Assembly (NCBI GenBank): GCA_964409645.1
Contig: CAYPEK010000101.1
Location: forward strand, 1-15,919
Direction: 5' to 3'
From: CAYPEK01 sp964409645
GTDB lineage: Bacteria > UBP15 > UBA6099
DNA: 15,919 nucleotides
The stretch's first letter is position 1; every line of letters begins with the position of its first letter. Made by a program: the position numbers and the translations under genes. Shown in pieces: positions 7,451 to 14,263 of the stretch. The notes beneath the pieces were generated by a model that made no database searches, had not been told where the DNA came from, and worked only from the letters and a program-made list of their open reading frames with translations.

Positions 7451-8430
7451 AAAACACAATTGTTGTAACCGGCGCGGCGGGATTCATCGGGTCGAGGTTC
7501 GCGCGGTCGTGCAACGATCTCGGCATCGACATCGTATCGGTTGACGAACCGCGATACTTCGAGACGCGCGCGGAGCACGGCGATATCGATTTCGGGCATG
7601 TCGAATCGCCCGCGGGCCTGCTTCCGCTGCTCGAACGCGGTGGCCGGCCGCCGCGCGCAATCGTGCACCTCGGCGCGTGCTCGGACACGACGGAAACAGA
7701 TAAGGAGTATCTCGACGAAGTGAACACGCGGTATTCACAGAAACTGTGGCTTTACGCGGCCGAAAACGGCGTTCCTTTCGTTTACGCGAGCAGCGCGGCG
7801 ACTTACGGCGACGGCGGGAGCGGCTACGACGACGACGAGTCGCTGATCCCCGCGTTGCGGCCGCTTAATCTTTACGGTGAGTCCAAGCAGGCTTTCGATC
7901 TGTGGGCGCTGAGTCAGGAAAAGATCGGCGTCGCGCCTCCGCAATGGAGCGGCTTCAAGTTCTTCAACGTTTACGGATTCGGCGAGCGGCACAAGGGAAG
8001 GATGGCCAGTGTGGCGCTTCACGTTTACGACCGGATCGCGAGTTCGGCCGAAGCGCTCCTTTTTAAAAGCTATCTAAAAGACGTGGCGCACGGGGAGCAG
8101 AAACGGGATTTTATATACGTGGACGACGTGGTGAACGCGATGCACTTTGCTCTTGAGCATCCGATACCGCGCGGCATATATAACCTCGGCACGGGAGAGG
8201 CGCGCACTTTTCTCGACCTCGCGCTGGCGGTATTCAGCGCGGCGGGCCGTGAGGCGAAAGTCCGCTACATCGATATGCCGGAAGACCTCAGAGGCAGGTA
8301 CCAGTATTTCACCGAAGCGAAAATGGAAAAACTGCGCGCGGCGGGATATTCGGCGCGGTTTACCTCTCTGGAAGACGGGGTGGCCCGTTATGTGTCGGAA
8401 CTGAAGGCGTTCGAGAAGGTTGCGCGGTGA
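7447..8430 (+). CDS. hldD: ADP-L-glycero-D-manno-heptose 6-epimerase
   Basis: This 327-residue protein is a short-chain dehydrogenase/reductase-fold epimerase that converts ADP-D-glycero- to ADP-L-glycero-manno-heptose for the lipopolysaccharide inner core. It has the NADP-binding TGAAGFIG motif (8-15), LGACSDTTETD (75-85), YASSAATYG (113-121), NLYGESK with Tyr143 and Lys147, FKFFNVYG (170-177), HKGRMASVA with Lys183, KRDFIYV, and RGRYQYFTEAK near the C-terminus. The E. coli enzyme has the same order of motifs and a similar length (about 310 residues), and its catalytic Tyr and HKG lysine are both present. The start overlaps the preceding gene in ATGA, with GGAGG at 7436-7440. It implies a heptose-containing LPS. 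Other heptose pathway genes (gmhA, hldE) are not in the window. Confidence 0.93.
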   Translation: MKNTIVVTGAAGFIGSRFARSCNDLGIDIVSVDEPRYFETRAEHGDIDFGHVESPAGLLPLLERGGRPPRAIVHLGACSDTTETDKEYLDEVNTRYSQKLWLYAAENGVPFVYASSAATYGDGGSGYDDDESLIPALRPLNLYGESKQAFDLWALSQEKIGVAPPQWSGFKFFNVYGFGERHKGRMASVALHVYDRIASSAEALLFKSYLKDVAHGEQKRDFIYVDDVVNAMHFALEHPIPRGIYNLGTGEARTFLDLALAVFSAAGREAKVRYIDMPEDLRGRYQYFTEAKMEKLRAAGYSARFTSLEDGVARYVSELKAFEKVAR

Positions 8431-8464
8431 TTCAAATACCATCATCAGACTTTTAGCGTGGAAG

Positions 8465-8588
8465 GGGTCAGGCCATGAATTGGGAATTGAGCAGTATCAG
8501 AAAAAGAATTGCCGGTGCAAACATGTCTTTCAGTAAAAAGTAATTCTCGAAGTTTGCGCATCTCAATTCCCAATTCACGGCCTGACCC
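8465..8588. repeat. Palindromic repeat element, copy 1 (MITE/REP-like)
   Basis: Two 27-base arms, 8465-8491 and 8562-8588, are inverted copies of each other with one mismatch (A at 8475 versus G in the complement of the other arm). The outer part of each arm is GGGTCAGGCC and the inner part GAATTGGGAATTGAG. The 70 bases between them hold no gene. A decayed copy lies at 15747-15846. The GGGTCAGGCC-type ends resemble small palindromic elements spread by REP-associated tyrosine transposases (from memory, not searched). No transposase is in the window, so it would be non-autonomous. It starts 34 bases after the hldD stop and may also help end or stabilise that transcript. Confidence 0.85.
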
Positions 8589-8597
8589 TCCGTTCTC

Positions 8598-8624
8598 TTG
8601 ACATCTTGCGGCATATCGTATAAT
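8598..8624 (+). promoter_or_regulatory. Sigma70-type promoter for hydAB
   Basis: TTGACA (8598-8603) and TATAAT (8619-8624) both match the consensus perfectly; the 15-base spacer is shorter than the usual 16-18. Transcription would start near 8631, giving a leader of about 150 bases. The boxes begin ten bases beyond the palindromic element. Confidence 0.65.
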
Positions 8625-8634
8625 CTTGTTGCGC

Positions 8635-8749
8635 TGGTGGCACGAAAATGATATTCGTAACACCAAGGCGCGGCGGCCGGGCTGGGAGATGAGGACGAAA
8701 GGAACGACGGGACAATTTGATATAGGGCAACGAAGAACTCTGCCGCCGC
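8635..8749 (+). promoter_or_regulatory. Structured 5' leader of hydAB
   Basis: Two structures follow the predicted transcription start. The first is a nested hairpin: TGGTG/CACCA (8635-8639 with 8661-8665) enclosing ACGAA/TTCGT (8642-8646 with 8654-8658) around a seven-base loop. The second is an eight-base perfect pairing of GCGGCGGC (8670-8677) with GCCGCCGC (8742-8749), enclosing 64 bases. It matches no riboswitch class I recognise. GC-rich pairings can arise by chance, so function is uncertain. Confidence 0.4.
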
Positions 8750-8780
8750 TCCGGCGAAAATATCGACAAGGAGCGATTCC

Positions 8781-10034
8781 ATGGAAAAAGTCCTCATGGA
8801 AAAGATTTATTACAACGAAAGTTTTCCCGAACCGCGCGCCGATCCGGACGATTTGTTTTTTGTCCGGATAGACGAAGAAAAATGCGTCGGCTGCGACACG
8901 TGCACTCAGTACTGTCCGGTCAAGGCGATCTTCGGTGATATCGGCGAACCTCACAAGATTCTCCACAAGGAATTGTGCATCAACTGCGGGCAGTGTCTGA
9001 CGCACTGCCCGATGGGAGCGATTTACGAATCGCAGTCGTGGGTGTCGGACATAACCAAAAAGCTGAAGGATGAAAAGGCGGTCAAAGTCGCCATTCCCGC
9101 GCCTTCTGTCAGGTATTCGCTTGGGGAGTGTTTCGGGATGCCGCCGGGCACGGTGACGACGGGCAAGATGTTGTCGGCGCTGAAAGAGATCGGGTTCAAT
9201 CACGTCTGGGACAATGAGTTTGCCGCAGACCTGACGATCTGGGAGGAGGGGAACGAGTTCCTCGGCAGACTGACGAAAAAGCTCGTTGCGCCACTGCCTC
9301 AGTTCACTTCCTGCTGTCCCGGCTGGCAGAAGTATATCGAAAGTTTTTACCCGGAACTGATACCGCATCTGTCCACCGCGAAATCGCCGGTCGGCATGTG
9401 CGGCGCATTGGCGAAAACATACGGGGCGGACATGAGGAAATACAACCGGGCGGATATGTACACCGTATCGATCATGCCGTGTATCGCCAAGAAGTACGAA
9501 GGTATGCGGCCGGAGCTTCGGTCGTCCGGATTTCAGGACATAGATGCGACGATCGACACGCGCGAACTGGCGTATATGTTGAAGGAAGCCGGCATAGACC
9601 TGAACAAGATGCCTGAGGGGGAGCGCGACAGTCTGATGGGCGAATCGACGGGAGGCGCGACCATTTTCGGAGTGACGGGCGGCGTGATGGAGGCCGCGCT
9701 GAGGTATGCTTACGAGGCGGTGACAAAGAGCAAACCGCTGTCGATGGATTTCAAGCCGGTGCGGGGGCTTCAGGGTGTCAAAGAGGCACAGTTGGACATA
9801 AACGGCATCGAGGTGCGGGTGGCGGTGGTTCACGGGGCGAAGCGTTTCGCGAAGATATGCGACGCGGTGAAAGCCGGCGATGCGCCGTGGCACTTTGTCG
9901 AGTTCATGGCGTGCCCCGGCGGTTGCGTGATGGGCGGCGGGCAGCCGATCTTCCCCGACATTCAGGTCGCCGGCACGCCGCGTTACGATAGATTCATGGC
10001 GGAACTGAACAATCGCATCAAAAGCAGAGTCTGA
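8781..10034 (+). CDS. hydA: Periplasmic [FeFe] hydrogenase large subunit
   Basis: This 417-residue protein catalyses reversible oxidation of hydrogen. Residues 30-85 form a ferredoxin-like domain with two [4Fe-4S] motifs (Cys35, 38, 41, 45 and Cys66, 69, 72, 76). The catalytic domain has all three H-cluster signatures: TSCCPGW (176-182), MPCIAKKYEGMRPE (232-245) and FMACPGGCVMGGGQP (375-389). The cluster ligands fall at Cys179, 234, 378 and 382 with the proton-relay Cys178, the same numbering as I recall for the Desulfovibrio enzyme, whose length (421 residues) also matches. There is no signal peptide; in this family export depends on the Tat signal of the small subunit. AAGGAG at 8768-8773 supports the start. 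HydB follows after 13 bases. The maturases HydE, HydF and HydG are not in the window. Confidence 0.97.
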   Translation: MEKVLMEKIYYNESFPEPRADPDDLFFVRIDEEKCVGCDTCTQYCPVKAIFGDIGEPHKILHKELCINCGQCLTHCPMGAIYESQSWVSDITKKLKDEKAVKVAIPAPSVRYSLGECFGMPPGTVTTGKMLSALKEIGFNHVWDNEFAADLTIWEEGNEFLGRLTKKLVAPLPQFTSCCPGWQKYIESFYPELIPHLSTAKSPVGMCGALAKTYGADMRKYNRADMYTVSIMPCIAKKYEGMRPELRSSGFQDIDATIDTRELAYMLKEAGIDLNKMPEGERDSLMGESTGGATIFGVTGGVMEAALRYAYEAVTKSKPLSMDFKPVRGLQGVKEAQLDINGIEVRVAVVHGAKRFAKICDAVKAGDAPWHFVEFMACPGGCVMGGGQPIFPDIQVAGTPRYDRFMAELNNRIKSRV

Positions 10035-10047
10035 GGAGACAATAACA

Positions 10048-10419
10048 ATGGATACTTTAAATATAACCCGTCGTGATTTTCTGAAAACGTGCGGCGCGCT
10101 GGCCGGCGCGGCAATCGTCGGTGTGCGGCTTCCCTCTCCGGCGCTGGCGGCGGACGAAAAGACGCTGAAAGATTACATGAACGACCGGATAAGCGGCGTC
10201 TATGCGGCGGACGGAAAATTCGGAATTCGCGCCTCGCAGGACAACCGGCAGGTGCGCAAACTGTACGATGACTGGCTCGGAGAGCCCGGCGGACACAAGG
10301 CTCACGAACTGCTGCACATGCAGTTCAAGGACCGCTCGGCGAATATTAAGCGCCTCGGAGATGCGGCGGTCAATCCGCGCGCGAAGGAATTTGAGGGCCA
10401 AACATATCCGTTCGAGTGA
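10048..10419 (+). CDS. hydB: Periplasmic [FeFe] hydrogenase small subunit with Tat signal
   Basis: This 123-residue protein is the small subunit that wraps around HydA and carries the export signal for the complex. The twin-arginine motif TRRDFLK (residues 7-13) is followed by a hydrophobic stretch and a likely cleavage site after SPALA-A (about residue 34). The mature part matches the Desulfovibrio HydB pattern: KDYMNDRISGVYAADGKF, RASQDNRQV, GGHKAHELLH and the ending RAKEFEGQTYPFE. Length equals that of the Desulfovibrio protein as I recall it. AGGAGA at 10035-10040 serves as ribosome binding site, 13 bases after hydA, so the two form one operon. The pair implies hydrogen turnover in the periplasm, most often uptake feeding periplasmic cytochromes; no cytochrome gene is present here. 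Confidence 0.95.
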   Translation: MDTLNITRRDFLKTCGALAGAAIVGVRLPSPALAADEKTLKDYMNDRISGVYAADGKFGIRASQDNRQVRKLYDDWLGEPGGHKAHELLHMQFKDRSANIKRLGDAAVNPRAKEFEGQTYPFE

Positions 10420-10487
10420 TCTGCCGGCTGCGAGGATCTCCACCGATGCGGCAGTTGCGGTAACACGATCATAAAAAAAATAACATC

Positions 10488-10517
10488 TTGACGGCGAGTC
10501 CGCGTGGGAAATATAAT
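10488..10517 (+). promoter_or_regulatory. Sigma70-type promoter for the TonB receptor gene
   Basis: TTGACG (10488-10493) and TATAAT (10512-10517) are separated by 18 bases, within the 191-base gap between hydB and the receptor gene. The leader would be about 87 bases and ends in AGGAGG at 10595-10600. No Fur- or Zur-type operator is recognisable at the promoter. Upstream, CTGCCG (10421-10426) and CGGCAG (10448-10453) could form a weak hairpin after hydB, but no T-run follows. Confidence 0.65.
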
Positions 10518-10610
10518 TTCGTGGCACTAAAGCAAAAAGCGTGTTACCGGATGTTGTGTCTCGGCATGACGCCCGTTTGATAATAAATACTAATAGGAGG
10601 ATAAGAGGTT

Positions 10611-12512
10611 ATGAAAAGGACATTTCTGATGGCGATGGTGCTTACGGCGCTTGTGTCGCTCTCGGCGTTCGGGCAGGAAGCGGATGCGAAAAAGGGCGCG
10701 GGTGCGCTCGATCTGGGAGAGATAGTGGTGACGGGCGACCGTGAGCCTGAGGTGGCGACATTTTTCCCGGGGCAGGTCGAGGTTATCACGGAGCAGCAGA
10801 TAAAGGAATCGGGCGCGCAGAATGTGCTCGATCTGCTTAACTCGCTGCCGGGGATATACAGCGACCGCGACACGGCGCTCTACGGGCAGCCGATGGACGG
10901 AATCAACATCCGCGGGCAGGAGTCGTTCGACAAGGTGGCGATCATCGTGAACGGGCGGCAGGATAACATGATGAACATCATGGGGCACACGCTGCTCGAC
11001 CCGCTGTCGATCGACAATGTCGAGCGGATCGAGATATATAAAGGGCCGGCGTCGGTGCTGTTCGGCAGCAACGCGCGCGGCGGCGTGATCAACATAATCA
11101 CGAAGAAGGGCAGCGACAAGACGGACGTGTCGTTTCGGATGTCGGCGGGCAGCAACGACTCGTACGAGACGGTGATGTCTCTGGCGGACACGCAGGGCCC
11201 GGTCGATGTCGCACTCTCGCTCGGCACGCGCGGGACGGGCGGCTATCTTTCGGACGATCCGGCGCTCGCCGGAGACAGCAACGGCGCTTACCGCGGCCTG
11301 AACAACACGTTCCACGTCGGCTACGCGCTGACGTCCTACAGGAACGTCTCGGCGGACTGGCGGTGGAATCAGTTCACCGGCAACGCCCCTAACAGTGCGT
11401 CAAATCCGCTGAAACGAAACCGCTGGGGCATGGACCTGATGTACGAAACCAAGCATGATTCGTTTAAGAACGATCTGCATTTTTACCACGGGCAGGGCAA
11501 GCACCAGAGTTTTGGCACGGACGGATTCGATTCGAGCGACACGATGGACGGCGTGAAGTGGACGCATCAGATGCAGACGGGCGCGAGCAACTCGCTCCTG
11601 TTCGGCGCGGATTATGAGAGATACGGCGGCGAGGCGCAGAACTATTCCGGATCGCCGTTTATCAACAGCGTGTGCGGGATGAGCGTGTGGTGCCGCGAGT
11701 CGCGGTACAGCGCGTTCGTGGCGGACACGTACGATTTCAACACGGAGTGGTCGCTCAATCTCGGCTACCGGATGGTGCACGATTTCCTGACGGGCTGGAA
11801 CGGTGTGCCGCAGGCGGGCGTGAAGTTCCGCCCGACGCCGCACAGCGAACTCGCCGCTTCGTACTCTAAGGCGTACTACACGCCCAGCCTCCGCGAGTCG
11901 TTGTTCTTCGTCAAGAACTACAACCCGGACCTTGAACCGGAGTACACCGAGCAGTACGCGCTCGATTACACGATCTATAAGTCGAACAGGTTCCAGTTCA
12001 AGACGTCGCTTTTCAGAATCAAGGACACGGGCAAGATAAACACGGCTTACGGAAACATATCGACGAACTCGGCGTCCGGCGACGAAACAACTGACGGCAT
12101 CGAAACTTCGTTCACGCGGTATTTCAACAAGAACACGTCGATGGAGGCGAGCTATACGCACCTCGACATCGAGGACTCGTATGGCGCGACGGTTGTTGAG
12201 CACAAGCAATGGGCTCCGGAGAACCAGTACGATCTGAACCTGAGGCACAAGGCCGGCGCGCTGGCGATCACGGCGAACGCGAGTTTCGTTTCGGACATTT
12301 ATTACAGTGCGACTCAGCAGGTGGACAACTACACGCTCGTCAACCTGCACTTCAACTATGAGTACGAAAAGGGAACGACTTTCTTCGTGCATCTGAAGAA
12401 CGTGCTCGACGAGGACTACAGCCTGAGGACATTCAGCACGGGCAGCCTGAACGGTCAGTTGTGGAAGATGCCGGGCCGGACGGTGATGGCCGGTTTTGAA
12501 TGGGATATTTAA
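10611..12512 (+). CDS. TonB-dependent outer-membrane receptor
   Basis: This 633-residue protein begins with a signal peptide (MKRTFLMAM, cleavage near SAFG-Q at about residue 21). A TonB box, GEIVVTG, lies at 36-42. The plug domain runs to about residue 155 and has the family motifs VLDLLNSLPGI, NIRGQ, VDNVERIEIYKGPASVLFGSNARGG-like sequence and VINIITKKG. The rest is a beta-barrel rich in alternating strands, ending ...TVMAGFEWDI. The length is close to compact receptors of the BtuB/cobalamin and metal-chelate group. Its neighbours are a metal-type ABC importer and a methyltransferase on the same strand, so it probably brings the same substrate across the outer membrane. The substrate cannot be read from the sequence; metal, metallophore and corrinoid are all possible. 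An intrinsic terminator follows the gene. Confidence 0.9.
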   Translation: MKRTFLMAMVLTALVSLSAFGQEADAKKGAGALDLGEIVVTGDREPEVATFFPGQVEVITEQQIKESGAQNVLDLLNSLPGIYSDRDTALYGQPMDGINIRGQESFDKVAIIVNGRQDNMMNIMGHTLLDPLSIDNVERIEIYKGPASVLFGSNARGGVINIITKKGSDKTDVSFRMSAGSNDSYETVMSLADTQGPVDVALSLGTRGTGGYLSDDPALAGDSNGAYRGLNNTFHVGYALTSYRNVSADWRWNQFTGNAPNSASNPLKRNRWGMDLMYETKHDSFKNDLHFYHGQGKHQSFGTDGFDSSDTMDGVKWTHQMQTGASNSLLFGADYERYGGEAQNYSGSPFINSVCGMSVWCRESRYSAFVADTYDFNTEWSLNLGYRMVHDFLTGWNGVPQAGVKFRPTPHSELAASYSKAYYTPSLRESLFFVKNYNPDLEPEYTEQYALDYTIYKSNRFQFKTSLFRIKDTGKINTAYGNISTNSASGDETTDGIETSFTRYFNKNTSMEASYTHLDIEDSYGATVVEHKQWAPENQYDLNLRHKAGALAITANASFVSDIYYSATQQVDNYTLVNLHFNYEYEKGTTFFVHLKNVLDEDYSLRTFSTGSLNGQLWKMPGRTVMAGFEWDI

Positions 12513-12523
12513 TAAGGATTTAG

Positions 12524-12580
12524 TATTGCGTATCAGCAATATGGCGGAAATGTATTCCGATTAATTTCCTTCTTGGAAGG
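12524..12580 (+). promoter_or_regulatory. Two small hairpins upstream of the terminator
   Basis: TATTGC/GCAATA (12524-12529 with 12536-12541) and CCTTC/GAAGG (12568-12572 with 12576-12580) form two consecutive hairpins between the receptor stop and the terminator. With the terminator they make a three-hairpin intercistronic region, which might be an attenuator or a processing site. No start site is predicted inside it. Confidence 0.35.
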
Positions 12581-12581
12581 A

Positions 12582-12613
12582 GGGCGGAGAACGGGAGTCT
12601 CCGCCCATTTTTT
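12582..12613 (+). terminator. Rho-independent terminator between receptor and ABC genes
   Basis: GGGCGGAGA (12582-12590) pairs perfectly with TCTCCGCCC (12598-12606) across a seven-base loop, and a run of six T follows at 12608-12613. Only 16 bases separate the T-run from the binding-protein start codon, leaving no room for a promoter, so the ABC genes must be transcribed through it or from a promoter lying upstream of it. Confidence 0.9.
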
Positions 12614-12629
12614 GTTAATGGAGGACGAT

Positions 12630-13487
12630 ATGCGCGGAGGCGGATTGATAAAAGGAAAAACGAGCGCGGCGGCGTTGCTGCTCGCGGCGGCGGTGTGTGC
12701 GGTGTGGTTCGGCGCGCAACGCGCGGAAAGCGCTAAACCGGCCGCCCGGACGGCGAAAACGGTGGTGGTCACGTCCGACTCGATTCTCATGTCGATGGCG
12801 GAGCAGTTGCTGCCGGGCAACCGCTACGAAGTTACGGCGATACTGCCGCCCGGGCAGTGTCCCGGGCATTACGACGTGAAGCTGAGCGACATCGAAAAGG
12901 TCAAGAAGGCCGATCTGGTCATCACGTTTCTCGGCATGACGTTCATGGATAAGGCGGATGACGGGGGTGTTGACGCGGTGCTCATCGACGCGAAGGGCCG
13001 GAACTGGATGTCGCCGGACGCATACACAGAGGGCTTGTCGGTTGTCGCCGGGGAGCTCGCGAAGCGATTTCCGGCGGATAAGTCGGTGATAATGAAACGG
13101 CGCGCGGCGGCGGCGGGGGATGTGAAGAAGGCAGCGGCGGCGCTTGTTAAAAAGATAAAAAAAGCCGGTATATACGGGACGCCCGTGATCGCGTCCTCGA
13201 TGCAGAAGGAGCCGCTTGAATGGTTCGGTTTCCGCGTGGTGGGCGAGTACGGCCGCCCGGAGTCGATCTCGGCAAAGGAGATTGTGAGGCTTACGGAGGC
13301 CGGGCGGAAGGCGAAAGCGGCGCTTGTGGTGGATAATCTTCAGTCGGGACCGGACACGGGAGAGAGCATCGCGGAGGCGTTGAAAGCGCGGCACGTGGTG
13401 CTGACGAATTTTCCAAGTGAGAAAGGATACGTGGCGACGCTGCGCGCGAATGTGGACGCACTGGCGGCCGCCGCAAAGAAGAAATGA
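12630..13487 (+). CDS. ZnuA-like ABC transporter substrate-binding protein with unusual ligands
   Basis: This 285-residue protein has an N-terminal hydrophobic signal (about 11-29, no clear lipobox) and the fold of cluster A-I metal-binding proteins: VVVTSDSILMSMAEQLL (45-61), the PGHYDVKLSDIEKVKKADLVI block (78-98, the PH-YEP-PSD-ADLV region of ZnuA) and a long central helix. The first histidine is kept (His80), but the usual NPH-W segment reads GRNWMSPD (123-130) and has lost its His. The whole protein has only two histidines (80, 255) and no His-rich loop. Cys77 sits next to the first ligand in a CPGHYD motif. Metal binding is likely but the metal or chelate is not. The ATG at 12630 is chosen for GGAGG at 12620-12624. 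The stop overlaps the ATPase gene. Confidence 0.82.
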   Translation: MRGGGLIKGKTSAAALLLAAAVCAVWFGAQRAESAKPAARTAKTVVVTSDSILMSMAEQLLPGNRYEVTAILPPGQCPGHYDVKLSDIEKVKKADLVITFLGMTFMDKADDGGVDAVLIDAKGRNWMSPDAYTEGLSVVAGELAKRFPADKSVIMKRRAAAAGDVKKAAAALVKKIKKAGIYGTPVIASSMQKEPLEWFGFRVVGEYGRPESISAKEIVRLTEAGRKAKAALVVDNLQSGPDTGESIAEALKARHVVLTNFPSEKGYVATLRANVDALAAAAKKK

Positions 13488-14263
13488 TGGGAAAGCCTTT
13501 TACACGGCTTGATAACGTGACGGTGAGACGCGGCGGAACGCTGTTGCTGGACGGCATCAGACTCGATGTGGCGGCGGGCGAGTTCGTCGGGTTGATCGGG
13601 CCGAACGGGGCGGGCAAAACCACGCTGCTGAACGTGGTGGCGGGCTTCGAGCGGTTCGAGGGTTCGCTGGAACTGTTCGGCGAGAGGGCGACGCATGCGC
13701 GCGGGCGGTCCGTGCGGTTGCGGATCGGCTATGTGCCGCAGCGGTTGGATGTGGATCCGGCGTTCCCGGTGTCCGCGTTCGAGGCGGTGATGATGGGCGG
13801 CTGCGGGCGGACGGGTGTGTTGCGGAGGCCGCGCGCGGAGGACCGCGCGAAGGCGCTCCGGCTGATGGAGCAGTTGCGGATTTCGGAGCTCGCGGGGCGG
13901 CCGCTCGGCCGGTTGTCCGGCGGCGAGCGGCAGAAGGCGCTGCTCGCTCGCGCTCTGTTTCAGGAGCCGGACGCGCTTTTGCTGGACGAGCCGACGGCGG
14001 GCCTCGACATAGCGACGCAGAAGGAATTTCTGGAACTTGTCAGCACGATACATGCGCGGCGGCGGCTTACGGTGCTGTTTGTCACCCACGACTTCAATCT
14101 GCTGCCGGCGGCGATGAGCCGCGCGGCGCTGCTGAACCGAGGGCGGATCGTATTCGACGGCGGCGTCGGCGAGGCGCTATCCGGCGACACGCTGTCGGAG
14201 TTGTTCCGCTGCCGGGTTGAGTCGTTCGAGCGCAACGGCAGGAGGTTCATCTCCTATGGTTGA
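13484..14263 (+). CDS. Metal-type ABC transporter ATP-binding protein
   Basis: This 259-residue ATPase powers the importer at the inner face of the membrane. It has every key motif: Walker A GPNGAGKTT (39-47), Q-loop Gln86 in YVPQR, signature LSGGERQ (144-150), Walker B ALLLDEP (164-170) with the D-loop AGLD, and H-loop THD (His202). The segment VPQRLDVDPAFPVSAFEAVMMG is typical of the ZnuC/MntB branch that serves metal importers. The first ATG, 13484, overlaps the preceding stop as ATGA; a second ATG at 13487 is equally possible. It ends eight bases inside the permease gene. The C-terminal tail is short, with no regulatory domain. Confidence 0.93.
   Translation: MMGKPFTRLDNVTVRRGGTLLLDGIRLDVAAGEFVGLIGPNGAGKTTLLNVVAGFERFEGSLELFGERATHARGRSVRLRIGYVPQRLDVDPAFPVSAFEAVMMGGCGRTGVLRRPRAEDRAKALRLMEQLRISELAGRPLGRLSGGERQKALLARALFQEPDALLLDEPTAGLDIATQKEFLELVSTIHARRRLTVLFVTHDFNLLPAAMSRAALLNRGRIVFDGGVGEALSGDTLSELFRCRVESFERNGRRFISYG

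Noticed and set aside
8445..9893. Antisense open frame of 482 residues opposite hydA
   Set aside because: It is Arg/His-rich, has no recognisable domain, and lies opposite an unmistakable hydrogenase gene; long antisense frames are expected in GC-rich coding DNA.
10524..10594. Riboswitch in the TonB receptor leader
   Set aside because: The leader lacks the conserved cobalamin core and other known riboswitch signatures; only a weak interrupted pairing is visible.
11400..12539. Antisense open frame of 379 residues opposite the TonB receptor
   Set aside because: It is Arg/Val-rich with no domain, a shadow of the receptor's codon pattern.
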